Below are positions 50,118-59,006 of a DNA stretch of 64,000 bases, one piece after another. Numbering within the stretch: position 1 is the first letter of the stretch; each line of letters opens with the position of its first letter. The notes under the pieces are model-generated. The model searched no databases. It was not told the origin of the DNA and worked only from the letters and a program-made list of their open reading frames with translations. The position numbers were made by a program, and so were the translations under genes. Origin of the DNA: Mycobacterium sp. AT1 (GTDB taxonomy: Bacteria; Actinomycetota; Actinomycetes; Mycobacteriales; Mycobacteriaceae); NCBI RefSeq assembly GCF_002043095.1, contig NZ_MVOC01000038.1:1-64000 (forward strand). The letters are read 5' to 3'.

Positions 50118-51359
50118 TCAGTTCGGAGCGGTGCCGCCCGATCCCTGAGGTCGGGGCCGCTGCTGAGGCGGCCTCGCAGGACCAGGCTGTGATCCGGGAA
50201 CACCTGCGCGTGGACGGGGCATCGGACCCGACTGTGGTCCCTCGTCCGGCTGAGGTGTAAACAACCCCGGCTGACGATCGGGGCGCGGTGGTCTGGGTCG
50301 GTCATTCGGGCCATCGCCACCGCTACTTGCGCCCGATCTCCGGTCGCTCACATCGCCGTCTACGGGCTCTGCCGGTGTCGGCGTCTCAGAGGCCACCGAT
50401 TCGCCAAATTGCGCCGGCCGTTCAAGGGCAGGCTCGGTTGGCCCGACGGGAATCTCGGCACTGCCCGGCAAGTCCTCCCGGAAGGGGCCGGGCACAGAGG
50501 GAACCGGAACCTGCTGCGATCCCTCAGTACGACTGATGTCGACCGGGCCGATCCGAGCCTTGTCGGGATGCAGAACCGCCACGGCCAAGGTGGACGAAAC
50601 GACGAGCACCGAGAGCAGTGCAGCGGCACTCAGCATCGCCTTTGACCGCCTGGCGTCGGCACCTCTGCTTCTGTCGGAACGGAAGAACCCTCTGTTCCTC
50701 GCGCCGATGGCGACCACTTCATCGCCGGCTTGATAATCAGAATCGACGGCCTCGGGGGCGCTGGAGACTTCGCCAACTGAGCGAGCGAGTGGCCCGACGG
50801 TGCGTAATGCATATTGCCTGACGTCATCTGGATCGGACAGTGGTTGCCCGGGGTAATCCAGCACCAGCAATGAGTGCATCAATCGCAAGAAGACATCAGC
50901 GAGGATTATTTCGTCGCCCGGGTCGAGCTCGGCGTTAGCCAGACGACCTATATGATCCGCAACCACCGGGGCCGCCGACGCTATCATCACCGAGCCAAGA
51001 TTGTTGTTTCCACGCTGGGAAGTATCTCCACCGTCAGCTGCGAAGGCACCCACGATGACAGCGTTACTTCGAGCCGTATCCAGCATTTCAGTGAAGGCGC
51101 GAACAAGTTCTTCATCGAATGATCCGCATTGATCGACGCGGTCGAACGCGGCCGACAACACGCGGGAAAACTCACGAAGAAGGGCTGTTGTGAGTAGCTC
51201 GACCTTAGTCGGCCAACGCCGGTAAATCGTCATGTGAGATACGCCGGCGGACTTCGCGACTAGTTCGATGGTTGCGTGCTTGAACCCAAAGTCTTCGAGG
51301 ACGCCGCGCGCCGCATCAAGGATCTTGGTTCCGGTGGGGTCGGGCACCTGGCCAGACAC
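50118..51359 (-). CDS. TetR-type regulator fused to a transmembrane helix and Pro-rich tail
   Basis: A 413-residue protein with three parts. Residues 1-60 form a TetR HTH ('TKILDAARGVLEDFGFKHAT', 'VAKSAGVSHMTIYRRWPTKV'); 60-195 are helical like a TetR ligand domain ('DEIILADVFLRLMHSLLVLD'); then a basic stretch ('SDRSRGADARRSK'), one strong transmembrane helix ('AMLSAAALLSVLVVSSTLAV', about 241-263) and ~150 residues rich in Pro, Arg and Gly. The positive residues before the helix predict DNA-binding part inside, Pro-rich tail outside. TetR proteins are normally soluble and ~200 residues, so this is odd. No frameshift is needed for the fusion. Confidence 0.8.
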   Translation of the reverse strand: MSGQVPDPTGTKILDAARGVLEDFGFKHATIELVAKSAGVSHMTIYRRWPTKVELLTTALLREFSRVLSAAFDRVDQCGSFDEELVRAFTEMLDTARSNAVIVGAFAADGGDTSQRGNNNLGSVMIASAAPVVADHIGRLANAELDPGDEIILADVFLRLMHSLLVLDYPGQPLSDPDDVRQYALRTVGPLARSVGEVSSAPEAVDSDYQAGDEVVAIGARNRGFFRSDRSRGADARRSKAMLSAAALLSVLVVSSTLAVAVLHPDKARIGPVDISRTEGSQQVPVPSVPGPFREDLPGSAEIPVGPTEPALERPAQFGESVASETPTPAEPVDGDVSDRRSGASSGGDGPNDRPRPPRPDRQPGLFTPQPDEGPQSGPMPRPRAGVPGSQPGPARPPQQRPRPQGSGGTAPN

Positions 51360-51920
51360 AACGCTTGCCTTTCGTCACGGCTACCGGGACGCCACCCGCA
51401 CTATCCATCGCGTGGGATCCCGCAGCCCAAGTACGTTTCCAACCCTACGTCACGGCGCCGCGTAAGTCGCCGATGTGGGGAGGCCCGCACCGTCGCCCGC
51501 GAGTTTCACCTCGAGAACATCCCGCACACACATCTCGGGGGACTCCGGCTGGAAGATGCTGCCCGCTGCGCGCGCTCGACATTGACGAGGTTCTGGCTGA
51601 TGCAGTGTCACGACGGTGCCGAGGTGGGGGAGATGCGTGGGGGCGAGTGGGCACCCACCCGTTCGGACCGAGCCATCGCGATTGGTCCGAGAGGCGATGT
51701 CTAGCACATGCGGGTTAGGAAATGCTGCGCGCTGTGAGTATTCATAGGTTCCACTTTGGAGCTCGACGCTGCTGCACCCCGCTGTTACCGTATCGTTCCG
51801 GCGCTTCGAAATGCTATTTAATTCTTACTACTTCCGCGTGCACCAGCAATATCGGTAGCCCGTGTGTACGAAGCGCAAATCATATCGGCAACCTGGAAGT
51901 GGTCGATATGGCGGCGGCGT
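51360..51920. other. 561-base gap, no gene recognised; composition shifts to AT-rich
   Basis: Frames here are short and unrecognised. The last ~150 bases become visibly AT-richer, leading into the sulfotransferase gene. It may hold decayed coding DNA at an island boundary. Confidence 0.35.
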
Positions 51921-52811
51921 ATGGCCATGCAATTTGGAGGGATTCGCACCTTGGCGAGAACTGACGCCCATCTTCATCGTCTCAAAGTCGCTGCCGCAGC
52001 GAAATCGATTCCGGCAGAGGACTTTGTGGACCGGCAATATGACGAACCCGAAGCAACTCAGACCACCGACGTGATGATTCTGCTCAGCACCCCCCGTAGT
52101 GGGAGTACGTTGCTTTGCGAGCTGATACGCAAAAACTATGGCTACACTGCTCACGAGTACCTCCAGCCATTTCAATACATGCCACTGTTGGCGGATCGTT
52201 GGAGCTGCCTCAAGAATGGAGTCGTCGACGGATCTGCCTACATTGACGCTCTGCGCCGACACCGGACACATAAGAATGGTTGGCTCGGGATCAACGTTCA
52301 TGGCAATCATCTGCCGTACTTTGTCGGCGTTGAAGAGCATCTCCGCGACGTACGAATTCATTACTTATATCTTCGGCGACAAGATCATGTCGCCCAAGCC
52401 ATATCATTTGAAATCGCAAGGCAAAGCCGAAAATGGTCGAATCAGTTTGATTCCACCACGGCGGCCAAGTATTCGTTCCGGCGGATCCTGAGAATGCTGA
52501 AGATAATACAAAATCAAAACACCGTCATCCAGAGCTTTCTGACTGAGCGCGGTGTGCCGTATCAAGAACTAACTTATGAGAGTCTGGTCGCCCGACCACG
52601 AGAGACGGTGCTTAGCCTCCCGGGCCTTGCGTCAGACCGCCCGCTCTCGCTCACGCCGCGACTTTGCCGCCAGGCCAATCAGCAGTCCGAAGAGTGGACG
52701 CAAAGGTTCGTCCGCGACGTCCTGGACGACCAGTTCGATCCAGAGACGGATCTCGGCGCGCTGTTCAAGTTCCGGCACGCACTGAAGCTTCGCCGTTTGC
52801 CGACTACGTAA
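51921..52811 (+). CDS. Stf0-like sulfotransferase
   Basis: A protein of 296 residues that matches Stf0-type sulfotransferases (trehalose 2-sulfotransferase group). The 5'-phosphosulfate loop is 'VMILLSTPRSGSTLLCELIR', the central region has 'HEYLQPFQYMPLL', and 'YLYLRRQDHVAQAISFEIAR' is the second PAPS-contact region. It transfers sulfate from PAPS to a sugar hydroxyl, making a sulfated glycolipid or glycan. ATG 51921, 51927 or GTG 51864 could start it; no strong ribosome site. Codon use is visibly AT-richer than in flanking genes. A GT2 gene follows 150 bases later. Confidence 0.8.
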   Translation: MAMQFGGIRTLARTDAHLHRLKVAAAAKSIPAEDFVDRQYDEPEATQTTDVMILLSTPRSGSTLLCELIRKNYGYTAHEYLQPFQYMPLLADRWSCLKNGVVDGSAYIDALRRHRTHKNGWLGINVHGNHLPYFVGVEEHLRDVRIHYLYLRRQDHVAQAISFEIARQSRKWSNQFDSTTAAKYSFRRILRMLKIIQNQNTVIQSFLTERGVPYQELTYESLVARPRETVLSLPGLASDRPLSLTPRLCRQANQQSEEWTQRFVRDVLDDQFDPETDLGALFKFRHALKLRRLPTT

Positions 52812-52961
52812 TCCCGTCCAGCACGGGTCGGTGGTGCTGATGCGCTCAATGCAATGGTGGTTTATCGAAAATACGCACTCTGTTGACCGACGAAAGCCAC
52901 TGACATTTCCCGCTCGGAGGTTCATGGATCCCGTGAACCCGCTAACCAGGAGTTTCAGGGC

Positions 52962-53681
52962 ATGATCTCATTCGTCATTCCAACCTTAAATGAATCAAAG
53001 ACAATCATGAGCACGATCAATTCGATCAAACCATTTTCTCGGGATCACGAGATCATAATATCCGACGGAAATAGTCGCGACGATACGCTTGCTCTCTGTT
53101 GCGATCAGGTCACCCAGGTCGTGATCCACGACAAACCGACGAGACAAACCATCGCGATGGCGCGAAACGTGGGTGCGGCGGTTGCGCAAGGCAACTATAT
53201 CGTCTTCGTGGATGCAGACGTGATAATTCCCGACATCGACGATTTTTTCGAGACGGCATTGAAGGAATTCCGCTCCAGGTCAGACTTGGTCGCGTTGACT
53301 GTTAAATATCGAGTGACGCCGGAAGTGAGCACGTTCTTCGATCGCGGCGTCTTCACCATGTTGGGCCTGCAGTTCTTTCTGCAAAACAACGTGTTCAGGA
53401 TCGGTGCGGCCGGCGGCGAGTTTCAAATGGTGACGGCGGAAGCCTTTCGGAGAGTTGGTGGATTCGATGAACGGCTCGTCGCTGCTGAGGATATGGACCT
53501 ATTCCGGCGGTTGTCGCGAATCGGTAGAACTCGGTTCGTCAACAGCCTCACGATATTCCATACCGGTAGGAGGGCCCACGCAGTGGGGTGGCCGAGGCTC
53601 CTATGGCAATGGTTCATAAATTCCGTGTCCGTCTACCTCTTCAGAAAGTCTGTGAGCCGAGAATGGGAGGAAGTCCGTTGA
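52962..53681 (+). CDS. family 2 glycosyltransferase
   Basis: A 239-residue GT-A glycosyltransferase: 'ISFVIPTLNESKTIMSTINS' nucleotide site, 'IIISDGNSRDDTLALC', the DxD motif 'NYIVFVDADVIIPD', 'GGEFQMVTAEAFRRVGGFDE' and the catalytic 'LVAAEDMDLFRRLSRIGRTR'. The C-terminus has a hydrophobic patch ('WQWFINSVSVYLFRKS') that may touch the membrane. ATG 52962 follows a CAGGAG ribosome site. Like the sulfotransferase before it, it is AT-richer than its neighbours; together they suggest a small glycan- or glycolipid-modifying island. Confidence 0.85.
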   Translation: MISFVIPTLNESKTIMSTINSIKPFSRDHEIIISDGNSRDDTLALCCDQVTQVVIHDKPTRQTIAMARNVGAAVAQGNYIVFVDADVIIPDIDDFFETALKEFRSRSDLVALTVKYRVTPEVSTFFDRGVFTMLGLQFFLQNNVFRIGAAGGEFQMVTAEAFRRVGGFDERLVAAEDMDLFRRLSRIGRTRFVNSLTIFHTGRRAHAVGWPRLLWQWFINSVSVYLFRKSVSREWEEVR

Positions 53682-54215
53682 ATCGGCGCATTGCGTCCGA
53701 CCCGTACGTTCGTCCGGCGCGTTCATGTTCTCCGGCCTATTTGAGACCGCAGAACTGATCTGGGCAACCGGATGCCTTCTGCTCGCCGAGCGCGCACAAT
53801 GTCGAAACTGCATGTGAGACAACATCCTGTCGTGAGATCGGTCAAGCGACGGTGTGCCTCGACCTCAAAGGTTGAAGTGAAACCCGTTGAGCGGCAGTTG
53901 AACAGCGATGTACACCTGCTAGCGACGGTAGAGCGGAATCGGCATTCGAGGGTCGTCCTCGGCCGCGGCCGAGCTCGGCGCGGACATGATTTGTCGACCC
54001 TTCCGTACTCTCCTGTGTCCTGGCACCCGGGGCCTGGCGGCGGTCCTTCGTAAGCGCCCTTGCCGCTGGGGGACTCTGGCGGTACCCGTATTGCGGGGTT
54101 CTCCCTGGTGCGGGAATGGCCGCATAACGTGCCATCAGAGGTTCCCAGCTGGCCCAGGAGAGGGGCAGCGGTGGGTGGCTTGCACGGTTCGGTCTGATCA
54201 GGGAGTAGGCGACGA
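53682..54215. other. 534-base gap, no gene recognised
   Basis: Open frames on both strands are mutually inconsistent and lack domains. It marks the right edge of the AT-rich segment; GC returns to the genome norm toward 54200. No repeats or integrase remnants were recognised. Confidence 0.35.
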
Positions 54216-55010
54216 GTGGAAAACAGCCAATTGGCAACGCATGCAGAGCTATTCGATTTGCGTGGTAAGCGAGGCCTGGTCACCGGTGGCACCAGGGGCA
54301 TCGGGATGATGATCGCCCGCGGGCTTCTCCAGGCGGGCGCTCGCGTCGTGATCAGCTCACGCAATGCAGACGCGTGCGCTCAGGCACAGGAGCACCTGTC
54401 CCAATACGGCGACGTCCGGGCGGTCCCCGCCGATCTGTCCCGGCACGAAGAGTGCGAACGCCTGGCTCAGGTCGTCATGGCCGACGGGGGGAGTCTGGAC
54501 ATCCTCGTCAACAATGCGGGCGCCATGTGGGACGAGCCGTTGGAGACGTTCCCGGACGAAGCCTGGGAGACGGTGCTCGATCTCAACCTGAAGTCGCCGT
54601 TCTGGCTGATCCAGGCGTTGTTGCCGGCACTTCGTACCGCTGGGACCGCCGACGATCCCGCGCGGATCGTCAACATCGGCAGCATCGCCGCGATACACAT
54701 CCCGGCCCGGCCCAACTACTCGTACTCCAGTAGCAAGGCTGCGCTGCATCAACTCACCAGAGTGCTCGCCAAGGAGCTGGGCCCACAGCACATCACGGTC
54801 AACGCGGTGGCGCCGGGAGCGTTCCCGTCGGCGATGATGGCTGCAACCCTAGACCAGATCGGCGAGGCGATCGCGGCGTCGGCGCCGCTGGGCCGGATCG
54901 GCCGCGACGACGACATGGCGGGTGTCGCCGTGTTCCTCGCCAGCCGGGCCGGCGCTTACCTGACGGGCACCATCATCCCCGTCGACGGAGGGATCGCCAC
55001 GACCGCGTGA
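54216..55010 (+). CDS. short-chain dehydrogenase/reductase
   Basis: A 264-residue classical SDR: 'GLVTGGTRGIGMMIARGL', 'DILVNNAGAMWDE' (NNAG), 'RIVNIGSIAAIHIPARPNYS' with catalytic Ser, 'YSYSSSKAALHQLTRVLAKE' (YxxxK in 'YSSSK'), and 'AYLTGTIIPVDGG'. Arg in 'VVISSRNADA' suggests NADP. GTG 54216 follows a GGGAG ribosome site. An MmyB-like regulator lies just downstream on the same strand with its own promoter. Confidence 0.87.
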   Translation: MENSQLATHAELFDLRGKRGLVTGGTRGIGMMIARGLLQAGARVVISSRNADACAQAQEHLSQYGDVRAVPADLSRHEECERLAQVVMADGGSLDILVNNAGAMWDEPLETFPDEAWETVLDLNLKSPFWLIQALLPALRTAGTADDPARIVNIGSIAAIHIPARPNYSYSSSKAALHQLTRVLAKELGPQHITVNAVAPGAFPSAMMAATLDQIGEAIAASAPLGRIGRDDDMAGVAVFLASRAGAYLTGTIIPVDGGIATTA

Positions 55011-55035
55011 TACCCCTCGGTGTGCGGTGCAGGCC

Positions 55036-55041
55036 TACCGT
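55036..55041 (+). promoter_or_regulatory. -10 hexamer for a leaderless MmyB-like regulator transcript
   Basis: TACCGT matches TANNNT and ends exactly 6 bases before ATG 55048; no ribosome site. Confidence 0.5.
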
Positions 55042-55047
55042 GGGTGA

Positions 55048-55992
55048 ATGGCCGCCACGCTTGATCTGCGCACCGAGATCCGCGAGTTCCTGAGGTCGCG
55101 TCGCGCGCGCATCTCCCCTGAGATGGTCGGACTGCCCGCCTACGGCGGTCATCGCCGGGTCGAGGGTCTGCGTCGTGAGGAGGTTGCGCTACTGGCTGGC
55201 GTATCGGTCGAGTACTACGTGCGCATCGAACGCGGCAGCTTGGCCGGCACCTCGGATGGCGTGCTCGAGGCTCTGGCCGCAGCTCTTCGACTCGACGACG
55301 CGGAGCGCGACCACCTGTTCCATCTCGCACGCCAGTCCGGGGCACCCGACGGTCGACGGCACCGCACACCTCCTGCGACGGTGCGCCCCGCGCTACGGGA
55401 GGTGCTCGACGCCATGTCGGTTGCACCGGCGTGGATCCGCAATGGACGCCTCGACGTGCTCGCCATGAATCATCTTGGGCGCGCACTGTATTCACCGGCG
55501 CTGGCCGACACGCGCCGGCCCGCCAACATGGCGCGGTTCGTGTACCTGAATCCCAGCGAGGCCGAGGCGTTCTTCGTCGACTACCACCAGGTGGCCGCAA
55601 ACGCAGCCGCGATGTTGCGCATGGAAGTCGGCCGTAGTCTCCACGACGAGGAACTCACCGCGTTGGTGGGCGAATTGTCAACGTGCAGTGAGCTATTCCG
55701 GCAGCATTGGGCATCTCGGGACGTACGGCTGAAGGGTTACGGGAGCAAGCGCGTGAACCATCCGGTGGTGGGCCTGCTCGAGTTGAACTTCGAGTCCATG
55801 GATCTGCCCACCGAACCTGGCCTTCAGATGAACGTCTACACCGCAGCTGCGGGAGGGCCGGCCGCTGACAAGCTGGCCACGTTGGCGTCGTGGGCTGGCA
55901 AGGAGATGTCGGTGACCGAGCTTCACGCCACCGGTGGATCACCCACCCTTGATCCGACCACTTCTGGGATAGATACGGGATGGCCGGGCTAG
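55048..55992 (+). CDS. XRE-family regulator with MmyB-like ligand domain
   Basis: A 314-residue regulator: an N-terminal HTH ('RVEGLRREEVALLAGVSVEY', 'YVRIERGSLAGTSDGVLEAL') and the MmyB-like domain ('ALREVLDAMSVAPAWIRNGR', 'LDVLAMNHLGRALYSP', 'MARFVYLNPSEAEAFFVDYH'). Members often sit next to and control an SDR or other oxidoreductase; the SDR upstream fits. The domain may bind a fatty acid-like ligand. Leaderless promoter immediately upstream. Confidence 0.87.
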   Translation: MAATLDLRTEIREFLRSRRARISPEMVGLPAYGGHRRVEGLRREEVALLAGVSVEYYVRIERGSLAGTSDGVLEALAAALRLDDAERDHLFHLARQSGAPDGRRHRTPPATVRPALREVLDAMSVAPAWIRNGRLDVLAMNHLGRALYSPALADTRRPANMARFVYLNPSEAEAFFVDYHQVAANAAAMLRMEVGRSLHDEELTALVGELSTCSELFRQHWASRDVRLKGYGSKRVNHPVVGLLELNFESMDLPTEPGLQMNVYTAAAGGPAADKLATLASWAGKEMSVTELHATGGSPTLDPTTSGIDTGWPG

Positions 55993-56101
55993 ACGGAGGT
56001 GCCCGCCTTGACGGTCGACGGGGCCACCCGTGTGGCCAGTTTTCCGCCTCGGGTTCCCCACGAAGGGGGGAGAGCCAACGCACTGCACGCGGCCAGCTCG
56101 G

Positions 56102-58450
56102 TCATCGCTGCAACCGCTGGAGTATCACTCCTGCCGCGGCAGGCCGACCGAAGTAGTAGCCCTGACCGATGTCGCAACCGTGCTCACGTAACCAACTGGC
56201 GGTGTCGGCATCCTGGATGCCCTCGGCGACTACGGTGAGATCCAGTTCGTGGGCGAGGCCGATCACCGACCGCACCACTGACGCGGCCCGCGCATCAGTC
56301 GTGACGGATTCTATGAAGGAACGATCCAACTTGACCTCGTCGATCGGCAAATCGCGCAGATAGGACAGTGCGGAATAGCCGCTGCCGAAGTCGTCGATGG
56401 ACACGCGGATGCCGTGTTCGCGCAGACGGTGCAACACGTCGGCCGCGCGACCGCCCTCGCTGAAGACCAAATCCTCGGTAATCTCGATGGTCAAGACGTT
56501 GGGCGTGAGACCGCGTTTGCGAAGTGCACCGATCAACGCATCTGGCAGGTGTTCGTCGCGCAGCACCGGTGCAAAGACGTTCACCGCGACCGGTGCATGC
56601 ACCCCCTGTGACACCCAATACGCGGCATCATCGAGTACCAGGTTCAGCACCAATTCCGTGACGGGCCGCATCAGGCCGTGCTGGCGTACGAGCGACATGA
56701 ACGCAGCAGGCCGCAGCGTGCCCAACTGCGGATGCGGCCAGCGCAGCAGCGACTCCACCCCCACGACCTGATTGGTCTGCAAGTCCACTTTGGGCTGATA
56801 CACCACCTCGAGACCATGATTGCGCGTGGCGTCACGCAATTCGCCCAACAGGCGAACCTGCGCAGCCCCATCACCGGCAGAGCGACCACCACCCACCCTT
56901 CTGGTCGTCTCCACCAGTTCGGGCGCAACCAAGGCCATGTCGAGGCTAAAGGTGTGCACCCCCTTGGTCTGTGCGCGCTTCGCGGCGTACATCGCGATGT
57001 CGGCTCGCTTCACCAGCGCATCGGCCGTCAGGTCCGGCTCGACCGGTGAAGCGAACGCGATTCCGACGCTGGGATGAAGCAACATGCTCTCGCCATCGAC
57101 CAGGAAGGGCTCGCGGAACGCCTCGACGACACGTTCGGCAATCAGCTGGGAATCGTCTACCCGGCCCTCGAGCAACAAGATGAATTCGTCACCGCCGTAA
57201 CGTGCGGCGGTGTCATTCGGTCGGATGCACGCACTGATGCGCTGCCCGACGTGGACCAAGATGGTGTCAGCGGCCTGATGACCCATACCGTCATTGACCA
57301 ACTTGAAGTCGTCTAGGTCGACAGACACGACTGCTACCGAATGGTCGTCGCTTCGGGGGAGCGTGATGGCGTGCGCCAGACGGTCGCTGAACAAGGTTCG
57401 GTTCGCCAGGCCCGTCAACGGATCTCGCAACGACCGATCGGCGACGGCGATCAGCAGCCGCCGGTTCTCCCATGCCGCCAACATCTGCCGTAGGCACACA
57501 GTGACCATCACGAGCGGCACGAGTACCCGCTCCAGGCCCGACAGGATCAGGGCTGGACCGACGATGCCCGACAGGAGCAATGGCATGTACGGCAGCCAGA
57601 GCGACGAGTTCGAGGGGATCTTCATCGCTGGCCGCGAGGGTGGTGATGTCCGCCGGCTTGCGAGCGCAGCCGCGGCGAGAGCGATCAGTGCCCCAGCCCA
57701 GAGAAGGTGCGTGTAGCCAGCGGTTGGCTCGTGCACGCCAGTGAAGACAGAAGACGCGGATGCGTTGTGCGCGAACGCCGTCAAACCGATCGCACCGGAC
57801 ATCCACCAGAGCGCACCCCGGTCGCGCGCATCGGCGTTGACCAGGGCCGGCACGGCGATCGTCAGGGCCATCAGATGAAGTACGGGAAAGAGCACCATCA
57901 CGACGATTCCGATGCTCGGCCGTGGGCTGCTGTCGTAGACCTCGTGCAGCGCGGTGGTCCAGAGAATCAACGTCAGACTTAGCGCCACGGTGGCCCCGTC
58001 GAGCAGCAGCCGCAGCCTCGACTGCAGCCGCTTCGCGTTCAGGAAGAAGACAATGCCCACAACGGTCAAGAAGCTGGAGGCTAGGTAACAGAACGCCGAC
58101 GGGTTCGGGAACGGCGCGTGCGGCAGGCTGAGGTCGTAGAACGTGCGGACAGCGTCGCCGATAGCCCAGAATGCACATGCGAGCACCATCGTTCCCCAGG
58201 CCCTGCGGGCGCGTCCCTGCGCGAACCGAGCAGCCAACGCCATGCACATCGTGGCGTACACCGACAAGGACAACAGGGTGACGTTGCCGATCGTCGGATC
58301 GAATCCTTCGCCGCCCCAATCGAAAACGAGCAGAAAGAGCAGAACCAAGGCGACACCCGCAGCGGCAGGCAACGTATCCGCCGGCCGCGCACTCAGGAGA
58401 CTGCAGCGGGTCGTGCCGGCGACGCCTTGCTTGCCCGACATCTTCCCCAC
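56102..58450 (-). CDS. membrane GGDEF-EAL c-di-GMP enzyme
   Basis: A 782-residue dual-domain protein. Residues 25-335 hold eight to ten transmembrane helices (e.g. 'GVALVLLFLLVFDW', 'FLTVVGIVFFLNA'), a sensory membrane module; GGDEF (340-500) has 'DPLTGLANRTLFSDRL' and an intact 'RYGGDEFIL' (419-423); EAL (540-780) has 'VYQPKVDLQTNQVVGVESLL' (ESL in place of EAL, Glu566 kept), 'IEITEDLVF', 'VSIDDFGSGYSALSYL', 'KLDRSF' and 'VAEGIQD'. Both activities look possible, so it may synthesise or degrade c-di-GMP. GTG 58450 or ATG 58441 starts it. It is about 17 kb from the EAL-DICT gene. Confidence 0.87.
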   Translation of the reverse strand: MGKMSGKQGVAGTTRCSLLSARPADTLPAAAGVALVLLFLLVFDWGGEGFDPTIGNVTLLSLSVYATMCMALAARFAQGRARRAWGTMVLACAFWAIGDAVRTFYDLSLPHAPFPNPSAFCYLASSFLTVVGIVFFLNAKRLQSRLRLLLDGATVALSLTLILWTTALHEVYDSSPRPSIGIVVMVLFPVLHLMALTIAVPALVNADARDRGALWWMSGAIGLTAFAHNASASSVFTGVHEPTAGYTHLLWAGALIALAAAALASRRTSPPSRPAMKIPSNSSLWLPYMPLLLSGIVGPALILSGLERVLVPLVMVTVCLRQMLAAWENRRLLIAVADRSLRDPLTGLANRTLFSDRLAHAITLPRSDDHSVAVVSVDLDDFKLVNDGMGHQAADTILVHVGQRISACIRPNDTAARYGGDEFILLLEGRVDDSQLIAERVVEAFREPFLVDGESMLLHPSVGIAFASPVEPDLTADALVKRADIAMYAAKRAQTKGVHTFSLDMALVAPELVETTRRVGGGRSAGDGAAQVRLLGELRDATRNHGLEVVYQPKVDLQTNQVVGVESLLRWPHPQLGTLRPAAFMSLVRQHGLMRPVTELVLNLVLDDAAYWVSQGVHAPVAVNVFAPVLRDEHLPDALIGALRKRGLTPNVLTIEITEDLVFSEGGRAADVLHRLREHGIRVSIDDFGSGYSALSYLRDLPIDEVKLDRSFIESVTTDARAASVVRSVIGLAHELDLTVVAEGIQDADTASWLREHGCDIGQGYYFGRPAAAGVILQRLQR

Positions 58451-59006
58451 TCTGCAATCGGCTGTTCGCGGCGTGCTCTAAACACGGGGGTGTTCACCGC
58501 AGCAAGTGGGACAGGAACATCTGGCGCAACCTGACCTAAGTGCCACTCGCCGATGTGGCAAGGGACCAGGCCGGGCTCGGACTCAAGACGATACGCGCTT
58601 CCCACGCGGAGGGGCTCCATACTGCTAGGTCGGAACCCATGTCCTTCGAAGTCAGCGGACCCGCTTCCCGTGACGATCCACCGGTCTGGTCCCAAGCTTG
58701 CGGCGTTCGGACTCTGTGCGAGCTATGAAAGATGTTGGCACTTCAACAGGTTCGGCGCGCTGACTACGCCCATCGGGTCACGCCATAGAAGATCGGCTGA
58801 CCGCGTAGCAAGTCCCTGTCGGCGTCGTGGACCGCCGAGAGACGTCGGCAACCAAGGTTCACGATCCCACCGGCCGATCGATGACGCGTCGATCGCCAGA
58901 AGGGGGTTCGGTGATCAAGATCCGTCGAAGAAGCCGCCCGAACGGTCCGCAGAACCACCGATGCCGTGATTTGACCCACACCGACGGAAGGCGCGAGAGT
59001 GAGTCG
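58451..59006. other. 556-base gap, no gene recognised
   Basis: Frames are Arg/Pro-rich and lack domains. The right part contains the promoter and leader of the lipoprotein gene, including the ribosome site ggaaggcg. Confidence 0.35.

Noticed and set aside
51276..51704. 142-codon plus-strand frame in the gap before the sulfotransferase
   Set aside because: Its first part is antisense to the TetR-type gene and the rest has no recognisable domain.
53725..53820. 30-codon plus-strand frame 'MFSGLFETAELIWATG'
   Set aside because: No ribosome site, no homology and very short; kept out of the feature list.
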